Part shown: positions 47,845-59,910 of the stretch, piece by piece
How positions within the stretch are numbered: the first letter of the stretch is position 1
Layout of the letters: each line of letters opens with the position of its first letter
Origin: Bactericera cockerelli
Lineage: Eukaryota; Arthropoda; Insecta; Hemiptera; Triozidae
Direction of reading: 5' to 3'
NCBI GenBank assembly: GCA_024516035.1
Contig: CM044959.1
Span: 23,333,324-23,397,323 of the forward strand
Length of the DNA: 64,000 bases
Program-made: the position numbers and the translations under genes
Notes under the pieces: model-generated
What the model saw: the letters and a program-made list of their open reading frames with translations, nothing else
The model's database searches: none
What the model was told of the DNA's origin: nothing

Positions 47845-49130
47845 GAAGTTCAAAGGATAGTTGTTAAAGTCCCTATGGCTGGTCCTTTGGCCATGAAGTG
47901 TTCAAAAGGTGCATAACAGCGAGCCATGTAGCATTTATGTGATAATTTAATTTTGAAAAGAAAAGAAAAAAATCTTTCGCTCACATATTTTTACTTTCCA
48001 TTACCAATAAGGTGTAGAAAGTATTGTTTACTTTATGATAATATTCCTATAATGCTACGTACAGTGTACACTAGTGAAGCCTCAATACAAGTACAGTGTG
48101 CTAAATAGTGATGAAAGTGTACACTTCCAAATGATGGTGTGAATATACTCTCTAAGGAACCATGCGAGTGTGATCATTCAAATGACGGTGTGATTGTTCA
48201 CTTAAATAGTGGACAAGTAAGTGGTCATTAAGCTGTGTTATCGCGAAGTCGATGACCTTAAAATATGCGAATGTTATATCGGATATTTTTATCCGAGCCA
48301 GACCCCATTTCAGAGAGCACTCTCACTCTCAAGATCCTCCAATCTCCATTTCAATCTTCAAAATTCGTTCAAATAATGCTCTCTCTGAATACATTAAACG
48401 AAATTTGACGATTCAAAGGGAGATTTTGTGATTGAGCGAATGAGTGTGCTAACTGGAACGAGGTTTTTTTTTGTCAAATATAGAACGATAGGACTTCAGT
48501 ACTTAAACAATTGTGTGAAAAAAAAACGGGAACACCAGTACACAAGTATGGAACCAATTATAAAACAGGATGATATTTAATCTAAGAAGACACCACTCCT
48601 TCACCCGGACTCTCTGACTTTAAGGCAATTTCCAATTATTAATAACCAATGTGGGGCAAGGACTCTGAATGTTACAGACCTATCTTTAAAAAAACATTCA
48701 TGAACACATTGGGTGCCTCGCCGCTCATAATGAGAGACAACATAGTATTCTGAGAGGCCGCGTCTCTCATACTGAGCGACATTAGATTTCACTTTCAATT
48801 GTAGGCTCTAAATATTGGGCCACGCTACAATGCATTTGACATGGAGAGTTTGAAGGGTAGCCCCTGAGGATAATCCAGGTATGTTTGGTTTTCATCTGTC
48901 ATGATTGTCTCTTGAGAGACAATTCTTTGTAATGTGGCCCCAGGGGATTATCATCACTTTTTTGGTTGGCACACAATGTGTTAAAAAAAAAATGAAAAAA
49001 AATTACCAATGCCAAAAAAAGGGGCACTAGTGCCCTATGATTGGTTGAAACTCCGAGGGCGTGTCTGGCTTAGCTCTTAGCTCTTAACTCTAATCCTGCT
49101 TCACAATGTTGCCCCTAGTTCCCCTTAGTT
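47845..49130. other. Intergenic region between convergent genes
   Basis: No exon is supported. 48890-48990 is a diverged inverted relative of 41090-41190 (shared 'gtggccccagggga' and 'gagagacaat'), so at least one old repeat is present. Confidence 0.4.
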
Positions 49131-49136
49131 CCCCCA

Positions 49137-52100
49137 TCACAGGCCGCGCGCGTCGCAGAACCGGGAACACTTGCACTTGGCGGTCCACTGCACGTTCAGC
49201 ACGATGGTGGTGTGCTGGCCCTCCAGCTCGGAGTCATCCTCAAACTCGTCCTCGTCCTCACTCCACAGCTCCTTCTCGTAGTCGTAGATCACCATCGACT
49301 CCAGGTTGATGCTCTCGCGGCACAGAAACTCCATCTGAGGGCAAGCATGTGGAGGGAGATCTTAACAACTTGAGTGCCATGAGATCTCAAATGGGTACTC
49401 ATGAAACTTCACTTCAGTGCCAAGCTGAAAAATGACAGTCCGTGCCCAACGTGCCATGACATTTTTTTTCTCTGATCGATCTGAAACTTTGAGATCATCT
49501 TAGATGAATGTTATCTATAAATAAGACCTGAATTGTGTGAGACCCCTTATGGGTACTCATGGCCTGCTGGAACAGTTTTTTTTTAAATGAAAAAAACATC
49601 TTCTGAGAAACCAAATGGGGTCTCACTTTGAGTGTTTTCAGGCTGGATAGAGATCCCACATGGGTACTCATGGCACTGAAGTGAAGTTTTTAAAAAACAG
49701 TCTGGCACTCAAGTTGTTAAATATTTTTGCTATTTCTATTTCCGAAAATATCTTATCTATACAGTTGAACCTAGATATACTTTCCGTGTCCATGTATAAC
49801 GTCATGGTGGTGGAAGGATTGATATGGGTGAACCCTTTGAACGTCTACAACCATTGTTCTGGACTCCTTCCATGTCCAGTCTGTAGTGTGTTGAAAAATA
49901 TACTTATAAATGACTATTTTAAAATTATGTCTTAAAAGTTGTTAGGTATGTAGTAGGTCTTAAAAATAAGTCTTAATGTTCTGATAAATAAATAAATAAA
50001 TAAAGCTTTTTCTTTGTGTTATTATGTCACAATTTTAGTGGGTAGCGCAGAATCATAGGACTTTACCGCTTTAACTTACAATATCTTGTATTATTTTTTT
50101 TGCCTAAGATTCTGCCACTGGTCGCTGCTTCACATTAAAGCAGCTACTCATTTTTCCTCACGAGGTATGAGTGGACCCCGAACATCCAAGTACAGAGCAG
50201 AAAAAATCCTCCCCCGCTGGGAATCGAACCTAGGTCACCATGTGTGCAATGCCTAGCTCGCTAACTCGCTCTGCCACAGTGACTACTAGTCTTAATGTTC
50301 TGATCAACACAAGCGCACTGGAAGGCATCCCTTACAAACAACTGTAACCAAATATTTTTTGTCGGCTCGGGGCATCGAACCGGAGACCTTCTGCATGGCA
50401 AGCGAGTGCTTAACCACAAAGCTAATCGCGCGCTCATTCTATAATAGAAAATTCTTTATAAAATAAAACAGGTCCCTGCGTCAAGTATTCATGTGTAATA
50501 GAAAATGGACTATATTAGTAACCTCTTAATAATATACTTTTTGCTCTGTCCCTTGGTCCTCATGTATCCAAGTTCTGCTTTACTTATAAATGCGTCACTC
50601 ACTTATCTCTGTTTCTCTATACTGATATGTTCTAGAAATCTGCTATTTCTTATACGAAGGTGCCTTTTATACCTTTGAGGCGCACTAAGAAAGGATTTTA
50701 TAATATCAGGGCTTAACTAATTTTCGTATTTTGTGCAGCAGCGGGATTAATATTTTTTAAAAAAATCCGAGAGTTCTGTTAAATGCCGAATGAAAACTAG
50801 TTAAATGTTCAAGATTAATGAGATACTCAAAACTGCTTTTGAAAACACCGGAACCGCCTTCAATTTTCTATTATGATATACATTGAATATGAATTTTGTA
50901 CATGAATAAAGAAAGGTCAAACGTAAAATGTCAAGGGTATACTGAAAGAACAAGGGCTTATATTGATTGAAAAATAAGTGAAAGAAAGGTTATGTACACG
51001 ATAATTATGTTTAAGTATAAGTTTAAAGGTTATTCAGTAACGTGGAAAGAGACAAGGGAGGACAGGACTTACTAGCACCGATAAGTTTTAACTAAATAGT
51101 TATATCACGACTAGGGTTTACCTTTCCCTGAGAAGACAACCCAACTACTCAAATGAACCTCACCCAGCCCGAGTGCCGGAAATCGCCAGCAGCAAGTGAA
51201 TTGCCTTGATAACCATGGATGGATTCGAATCCAGAACGGTCACCGATCCATATCTTCACCACGTTAGACGTTGCTTAACTTCAGTGGTGGGATGAGAACT
51301 GGAAATTACGTGGCAAAAATCCAGGTACCCAAAACCTTGGAATCCTTGGATTTGGATAGAACTGGCATATTTTAGAAAAACTCCTCAACAAATTCACTTT
51401 TGGGATCTCTCTTTCTCTTTTTATTTTTTTATTTATTTACACTTTATTTTTTATACAATACATACATACAACAATAAATTATTAACAAAGATAAAAAAAA
51501 ATTAACAATAGGTATTTACAAAATAAGATATAGAAAAAATAAATAATAAATTTAAATGTACAATGTATTGTAATCCGGGGCGAAGTTAATGCCTTAGGCA
51601 TTCTCTGCCACTTAACCCCGGATACAAAAAAAATAAATAATAATAAATAAAACTCTTTCTCTCTTTCTCTCTCTCTCTCTCTCTTCCTCTCTCTCTTCCT
51701 CTCCCTCTCCCCAAGCATTTTGTATCTTCCTTCTGATAAAATAATCTTTGCTACTTTAGTTGTATATTCGTGTCCCAGCTGTAGGTCCACTCCCAAACTT
51801 GTGCCTCACAGTGTACTCATCTGTCCCTTGGGACCCCACCCCCACACAACAACTTCCCTACACAAGAGCGCTCATGTCAATAACTTTACGACACTCCCGA
51901 GTCCAGTTCTATGCCCCTTTCCTAGAAAAGAACATCATTCTCCTACATACATATTCTGTATTGTCTTTTCTTTTTCCTCTTTATTTATTGTTTATAAGAG
52001 GCAAGAAAGACAAGGAGTGCTCTTTGTAAGAAAACATTCATAATATAGTAACAAATATATTATTATATAGGGTGAACCTTTTCAAAAGATATAGTATAAA

Positions 52101-54547
52101 ATATCTCAGAAACTCCTGAAGATAAAGAAAATCTATCCAAAAGTGATTGCCATAGCTCTAAGGGGGAAATCAAAAGAGATAGTGAAATCTAGAAGTTTTC
52201 CAGGTGATCTCGCCCTGTATAATAAGAGTCGGAGACTTCACTATAACAACTACAATAGAGTAACTGTGCTGTATTCCAATATTCACAGGTTTAGGTACGT
52301 AGGTACATATAGTTCTGCAATGACAATCATTTGCAGAAGAAGTAAAATGTCAAACTTTTACGATAAAGCAACTCCGTGTGACAAGAGTGAAACATTAGTA
52401 TGCAACTATGCATCCATCGCCATCGGCAGGTAACGTTGAATGGTTCGGTATAAATTAAATTCCTCAGATTCTTACATCGCAGTTTACTGGTAATCTCATT
52501 TCTAAAGGAAGGATTTAGTTAAAGAGATAGAAATTTAAAATAAAAGACGTATTCTGGTTCTGCATACCTACGTCTTTTTGTGAAATTCTTTCCTTAGATA
52601 TCGTTCAGGAAAGAAGCTTTCCGTTAAAAGTTTAATTTTCTTTCTAGAACTGAACTCATTAAAAGTTGAAACTGATTTTACTTCAAAAAGAAGGCAGGAA
52701 GCATTCATATTTTTTTACTCCTACTTCTTATTACAAGTGAAGCAATTACTTTCCAAAGAGGCTTAAGGAGTGTTTAGCATACTTTCATGCTCCTTTGTTT
52801 TGAATTAAATTCTTTTTGAAATGGTATTGAGGAACTAGAAATTGGAAAAGCGATTGAATCCTATCCTTTTCAATGAAATTTATTTATTTTGTATGAGTTA
52901 ATGCGTAGATAAATATAACAAATAAATCCTTGACGAGTAGGCATTAGAATTTCAGCTAAACACAAGATATCCAATTACACCAACAGTTTTGGTTGTTATA
53001 CTCACATAGTCACAATCTTGAATGTGTTTAACATGAAACAATAACAAGTATACAGCCCTTGCCCAGTGTCAGGGTTTCAAAGAACAGATCCGGGATGAAA
53101 CATGAAAAGACCAGGAGGAAATCCAGGGAAAACAACGGGAAATGTCGGCAAAACGTACAAAAGAAGCGCGTGTTTTTGTTGCATTTCGGATACAAAAATC
53201 CCTCTTTTTCATTCGGATTTTTGGAGCGTGTAAAGAAAAAATTTCGAAAAAAATTAGAAACAAAGCGCTCGTTTTCTTTTTGTCAAGTTGGATTTCCCCC
53301 GCTTTTCCTTTCACTTTTCCTCCGTAATAAAATGAGAACAAACAAACAAGAGCCAGATATACGAATGAAAATAATAATATGCAACATCATAAAGTAACAC
53401 TCAGCAATATTGTTCACAGTTGATGGCATACATTCTGTCCGACCAATGAGTTGGGTTCATAACAAGGATACTAGAATGAGGAGTTTGTTCGACTTCTTCC
53501 TAATGATTACGAATGTAAAGTAGGAAAAAGTAAATGACATTTTCAAAAAGCTACTTAGTATTTAAATTTTAAGGATGAAATTTTTTGTTGAAAATTGAAA
53601 TTCTCAAAGTAAATTTGAGAAATCTCAAAATAATTTCTTTAATTCTGAGGGTACGGTTTTCCTTGTGCAAGTGTTTCGATGACCAAAATCTGTACAATTT
53701 TCACTTCTATAACATGATAACACTATTATTGCACATTACATATACAATCTGGTTTCCAGGCGTGCATAGAAAATATTCAGCTGACTGAGTGGTGTAGATC
53801 CCCTTCAACCTTTCTCATTATACTCATTTCGTTTGAATATACGTTTATTCACTTGACTGTGACATAAGAGACGTGGGTGGGGCCGACACATTGCTTCTGG
53901 GCATACAGGGTGCTGGAAAGACCCTCCCACTCCTTGTACTTACTGTTCCTCCACTTCCACCAATTCTCATAGGATATGTAGATGATGATGACTAGGATTT
54001 TGGATGGAAAGCTGTAATCAAGGTTTTTCTTGTTCTTTTTTTCTTCGGGAGAAGTCATAATTATCAGAAATAAAAACTCCTCGTGTTATTTCTTATATTT
54101 CAACCCATTTGTAATCTACAAGGGCATGAATGACGAGTGCTATCAGAGTTAAAGCGGTCTAAAATAACGAAACAGACACTTAACAATGTAAGCATTCTTA
54201 TATAAGACTATATGAAATATTTATCTGACATATCACTTTGAGATAGCACTCTATTCCCCACCGCGTTTGATTAAAATGTATTTCAATGTTGCGAATGTAA
54301 AATCAAATGTATTGATTTATGAGACAGCATTTATATGCAAGATACGAGTATACCATCTGGTTAAAAAGTAAACAAAAAGTCGAAGAAATATGAAGTGAAT
54401 ATTCATATCGAAGTGTAAAATTAATCTGCATTTGATCATAGAAAATGGTAGACATGTAAATGAAACTATATTTGTATAAAAATATATTTGTAAAGGAAAA
54501 ATAAATAAAAAGAGACATTAGATTGGGAAAAACATGGAATACAGGAA

Positions 54548-54597
<50 letters not shown>

Positions 54598-57500
54598 GCT
54601 AGGCTTGAGGACAAAGGTCTAGAAAAAAAAATGTTTTGACTACATTAAGAGCTTTCTGAGCTTTTGTACTCTTTGCTTTCATGTACCCCAGAGATTTCAC
54701 AATAAAGCATGCTACTACAGTACTTGAGTTATATATATAAAAAAATGTTCACTTTTTGTCTTGTGCAAGCTGCCAAATGGCAAATATAGAGTAGAGTTTG
54801 TGAATCCACTTTGCTAGGGTCCCAGAGGTGCACAAGTTTCATGGGCTTTCTTTTCTTTATTCAATTCCACAGAACTCAATGAAAAATCTGGTGGTAATTT
54901 GTTCGAAACTTCTATAATAGAAGAGAAGAAGAACAGCTAAAATAAAGAAGAGGTCTGACCTCTTCTTTATTTTAGCTGGTGTTCTCGTGACAGAGACCTG
55001 TCCTCACCTTCAGGGTGGTGGTGGAGTGCGGCACACAACACTGTCCGCGGCACTGGCCGCAGAATCGAGGCCGCATTTTCTTTTTACTGCGGCATTTCTT
55101 GAATCGTAGGAACACCGGTTTGGACGATCGACGCGTCGCTTTACACTCATGACCTCTCTGAAATAAAACAAAGACAATAATAATAGTTTACGATTGTAGT
55201 AAAACAGAGTATATCATTGGATTTTGGTCTTAATAGTTCTTTCTTTGCCTCATAAAAAATATTTTACTCTGTATTTTTCCGAAAAAATAAAAAAAATTTC
55301 CGAAATAATCGCGAAATAAATTTTACAATGGTTCGTCCAAAGAAGACAAGAAAGTCAAATATGTCAAATGTCAGCACAGAAAGTGAAGCATATGCAGAAT
55401 TATTGGATAAAGAGCAAGATACAGGTGAGCTTACAAATCGAGAAATTCTGTTGAGTTTGAAACAGAAGTTAGAAGAAATGGATTCTAGAATGAATCAGGT
55501 ACTCAAGATAGTTGAGAGTCAGAAATTGAGGATTTCAGAATTAGAAAAAGAACTGGGTAATCAAAAGACTGAAAATGAAATTTTGAGAGAAGAATTTGAG
55601 AATTCACAGGAAATGATAGAAGAATTGCAACAGAGGTCAAGGCTGAATAATGTTATTATTAATGGAATCAAGCAGGAAAAAAACGAAGATATTTACAAAG
55701 TAGTGGAAAAACTGGGAATTAAAATTGGTATAGAAAACCCGTTGAAAGACATTCAAGTAGCACACAGAGTTAATTCGACCAAGAAAGATAAAATAAAGCC
55801 CATAGTCATCCGTATGGCTAATTCCTCAACCAGAGATAAATGGACATGTGCATACCGGAAGAGTCAACTGTGGAACGACAAAATATTTGTTAATGAGCAC
55901 CTGACCAAACGAAATCAAGATTTACTTTACAAGGTAAAACAATTTAAAAAGTCCAACAACTTTAAGTATGTATGGGTAAAAGACTGTAAGATTTTGATCC
56001 GTAAAGATGAAAATGCAAGAATTTTTGCTGTAAGATGTGTTGAAGATTTGGAGAAGATACTATCCGCGAGGTCAACTCGAACTAATTCAACTCAATCTCA
56101 GTCAACGTCTGCAGATAACACTGATAGTTATCACTCTGCTGTCTCATCAAATTTTTAACATTATCAATCAAAATGACGCAATTTGTTAAAATAATTTTAT
56201 TTTTTTTGCATCAAACATTTATTAATTTATTTTTCTGTAAAAATCTCAATTTGTTTTATTGCCTTTTCATAATGATAATATTTAATAATTTTTTTTCTTT
56301 GTTAAGAAAAAACCAATTTTATTTCATAATATTGGAAACTCCATTGCTAACATTACTTTAATTTGTCAATTTCCGAAAATTAACGTCCTTTCTAAGTTGA
56401 TATATAATCCAGCTAAAATAATTAATTCATTTTCCAGAGATTATTCATTCTTAATTTTTCTACATATATTCATCAAATTTCAGTCCAAAAAATATAATAA
56501 TACGATAGTGATATTTCCTATATTTAAATTTAAATTTATTATTTATTTATTCAGATCCTCTAAACCAAATGAGTAATATTTCAGATATTATTTCGAATTC
56601 TATCGCAGAAGACTGCAAAATTTTCAAAAATATTATAGACGCTAAGGAATTTTGCGATTCTCATGGACTGAAAATATTTCATATGAATATAAGTAGAATT
56701 AAAAGTAATTTCAATGAATTAATACTAACTTTAACACCTTTTTTACTCAGTATTGACATTATCATACTAACTGAAACTTGGTATCACCCTTCATTCCCTT
56801 ATTCTTTCTCTATAACAGGATTTAGCAGCTTCTTCACCACCAACCAATACAACGCTGCCTCTGGAATTGCTGTGTATACCAGATCTGACCTGAACATACA
56901 AACTGACGAAATAACAAATTTGACAATGACTAACTGCTTGAAAATTGACCTGAAATTTAAAGACAAACAAATAACTATACTGACATTATATAGATCTCCT
57001 ACTAGTAGTGCTGCTACATTTATAAATGAATTAGAATATTTTGTTAACTGAGATAAAAAATGATAGATGTATGATAATAGGAGATACGAATATAAATATA
57101 CTCGATGATAATATCAACAATATAGGACAAGACTACCTTGACATACTACACAAATATAATTACGTACCAACTGTAAATAAACCAACTAGGGAAACAATTA
57201 ATACACGACAAAACCGACAATCAACATACAAAACAACATCATGTATTGACCATATTATGTATAAAAGTAATACTATTCAGGAGATAAAAACAGCAATTAT
57301 ACATACCAACATAACTGACCATTACTCGTTACTAGCTAAAATCGACTTTAACAAAGACAAACCATTAGAACAAATAACAAAACAATACCTAAAAATTGAC
57401 TACGATACCCTTAATAACAAACTGTCAAATCAAGACTGGTCTTGTATAACTAATTCTCAAAACGTTAATTACATGGCAAACCGACTTACTGAAATAATAC

Positions 57501-59870
57501 AAGACCACATTAATACAAGCTCAAAAACAAAGACTTATACGAACAGACTTACACCAATTAAACCTTGGATGACACTAGCACTTCTAAAATCTATTAGGAA
57601 TAAAGACAGACTAGCCGAACTTACTAAAAGACATCCATATAACCCTAGACTACTTCAATATTATAAAAAAGTGAGAAATATTGTATCCAAAGCCATCCGC
57701 ACAGCAAGGGATTTAGAATTAAAACGAAACATTGACAATAACCAAGACGACAAAAGAAAATTATGGACAATTATACATGACGTCATAGACAAAACAAATA
57801 ACAAATTTAATATAAGAACCATTACTCATGACAATACTGACTATGACTGCTATGAGGACACAACTAACTGTGCTAATATTTTCAACAACTATTTTATCAA
57901 TGTTGGAAAAAATATAGCAGAAACTATAAGTAAAAATAACATAATAACAAGTACTACTACTAGACATAATGACACAGAACCATCACCATCAACTCAAACA
58001 ATACTTTCAACTTTCGAACCTACTACTACAACTGAAGTGTATAAAACAGTTATGACTTTTAAAAACAATTCTGCTCCTGGTTATGACAGACTACAGACAA
58101 AAATAATGAAACACATAATAACACAAATACTAGACCCACTAACTAAAATTATAAACCGAAGTATGACTGACGGAATTTTTCCGGACTGCTACAAAAATAG
58201 TATTATAGTACCAATACATAAAAAAGGAAACAAAAAACTACTAACTAATTACAGACCTATATCACTCCTTACAATTTTCAGTAAAATTCTTGAAAAAATC
58301 ATAAAAACAAGACTTGACAATTACTTACAAACTAACAATATACTTACAAATAAACAGTACGGCTTTAGGAAAACTATAGGAACAGAGGACGCCCTTCTTG
58401 ACTTGACGACATACCTGTACAAAAACTTAGACCAAAAGAAGAAGGTTCTATCTGTATTTTTAGACATTTCTAAAGCCTACGACTCAATTAAACACTCTAA
58501 ACTAATACAACAACTATATAACATTGGACTGAAAGACACAGTACTTACCTGGTTTACTTCATACTTGACAAACAGGACTCAACAAGTAAGACTAAACTCC
58601 CACTTGTCGAATGTAACAAATTGTGAACCTTTTTCAATAATTCAAGGAAGTTGTCTTGGGCCTTGTCTTTTTAACTGTTTTATAAATAATTTACCTGGTA
58701 TAAGTCAAGGCCAAGTCTTCTGCTATGCTGATGATGCAGTCATTTGTTACAGTTCAGACTCGTGGGAGGAGACTCATGACATAGCAACTACTGACTTAAC
58801 AAACATAGGCAAATGGTATTCCCATATGTCTTTGAAGATAAATTTTGACAAGACAAATTACATGACCTATTCCATTGACAATAGAGGACAACCACAGACA
58901 TCATCACTTCAAATTAAAGACAGCACTAACTCTACAATAAAATTACAAAGACTAAATAAGACACGATACTTGGGAATTACGATTGACCAACATTTGAAAT
59001 GGACAGACCACATCATACAATTGAAAAACAAACTCCGTCATCTCATGTACGTTTTCCATAATTTGAAAAGAATATGCAATAGATCTCTTTTACGAGAAAT
59101 ATACTTTGCACTAGTGCAGTCGCTAGTGCAATACTGTATAGTTGCATGGGGCGGAGCATACCAGAACTTACTGACACCACTTAACAGGACCCTCAACATA
59201 CTATTAAGAATTATACTAAACAAAGACAGATACTTTCATTCCGACGATTTATACAAAACTTTTGACGTACCTACCATACAAGACATATACATTAATAAAA
59301 CTTGCTTTTTTTCATTAAAAAAGCGAGATATGTGGACTTTTCGACAGACTAATTACAATACAAGACAAACAGGACAAGCTTCACTAACAACCATACGTAC
59401 ATCACTAATGAGAAAACATTTTTCTTACATAGGAATTAAAATATACAATGTCATACCAGAAGAAATAAAAATATTATTAGATCCTAAACTTGTTAGATTA
59501 AGAATAAGGGAATGGCTAAAAAGCGCAAACGTCAAAAATGAAATAATAAATACCATCAAATAAATAATTATAAGGGAAAAAAAACAACAAGAATAAAACA
59601 GTATAAAAATTGATTATTATTAAATAATATGGAAATTAAATTTTTAATTATAAATATTTTTTAACTCAAATTACATAATACATTATATTTTTACTATCTA
59701 TAAGAGACCCAACACATGCTTGCGCACTTCGGGTCTCTTCTACTACAATTTCAATAACAAAAAAAACAATTTTAAGCATTTTATCTATGTATATAATATT
59801 ATTTTATTTAAGTTATGTTTCTGTGCTTGATGATTGTTATATGTTTAAAAAAAATAAATGATGAAAAAGT

Positions 59871-59910
<40 letters not shown>

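Larger units (their letters stand above)
55200..59906 (+). mobile_element. Non-LTR retrotransposon (CR1/Jockey group), nearly full length
   Basis: It contains ORF1 (55328-56158), ORF2 (56569-59563, frameshifted), a 3' UTR with a 9-bp-stem hairpin at 59702-59739, and 32 A at 59875-59906. The 5' boundary is uncertain: it lies between the CCN exon at 55157 and ORF1, and I found no target duplication. The element runs opposite to the host gene. There is no RNase H and no zinc knuckle at the ORF2 end. The reverse transcriptase motifs place it in the CR1/Jockey assemblage; the clade is not determined. Confidence 0.88.

Noticed and set aside
47644..47860. Open frames on both strands near 47650-47850
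   Set aside because: They are translations of the S5 SINE and its A tail.
51200..51320. Possible 5S rRNA gene
   Set aside because: Only the internal part resembles 5S. The ends are replaced by SINE body, and related copies are scattered and diverged.
53059..53397. Overlapping frames on both strands, about 90-112 residues
   Set aside because: Low-complexity Lys/Phe composition, mirrored on both strands, no splice or family support.
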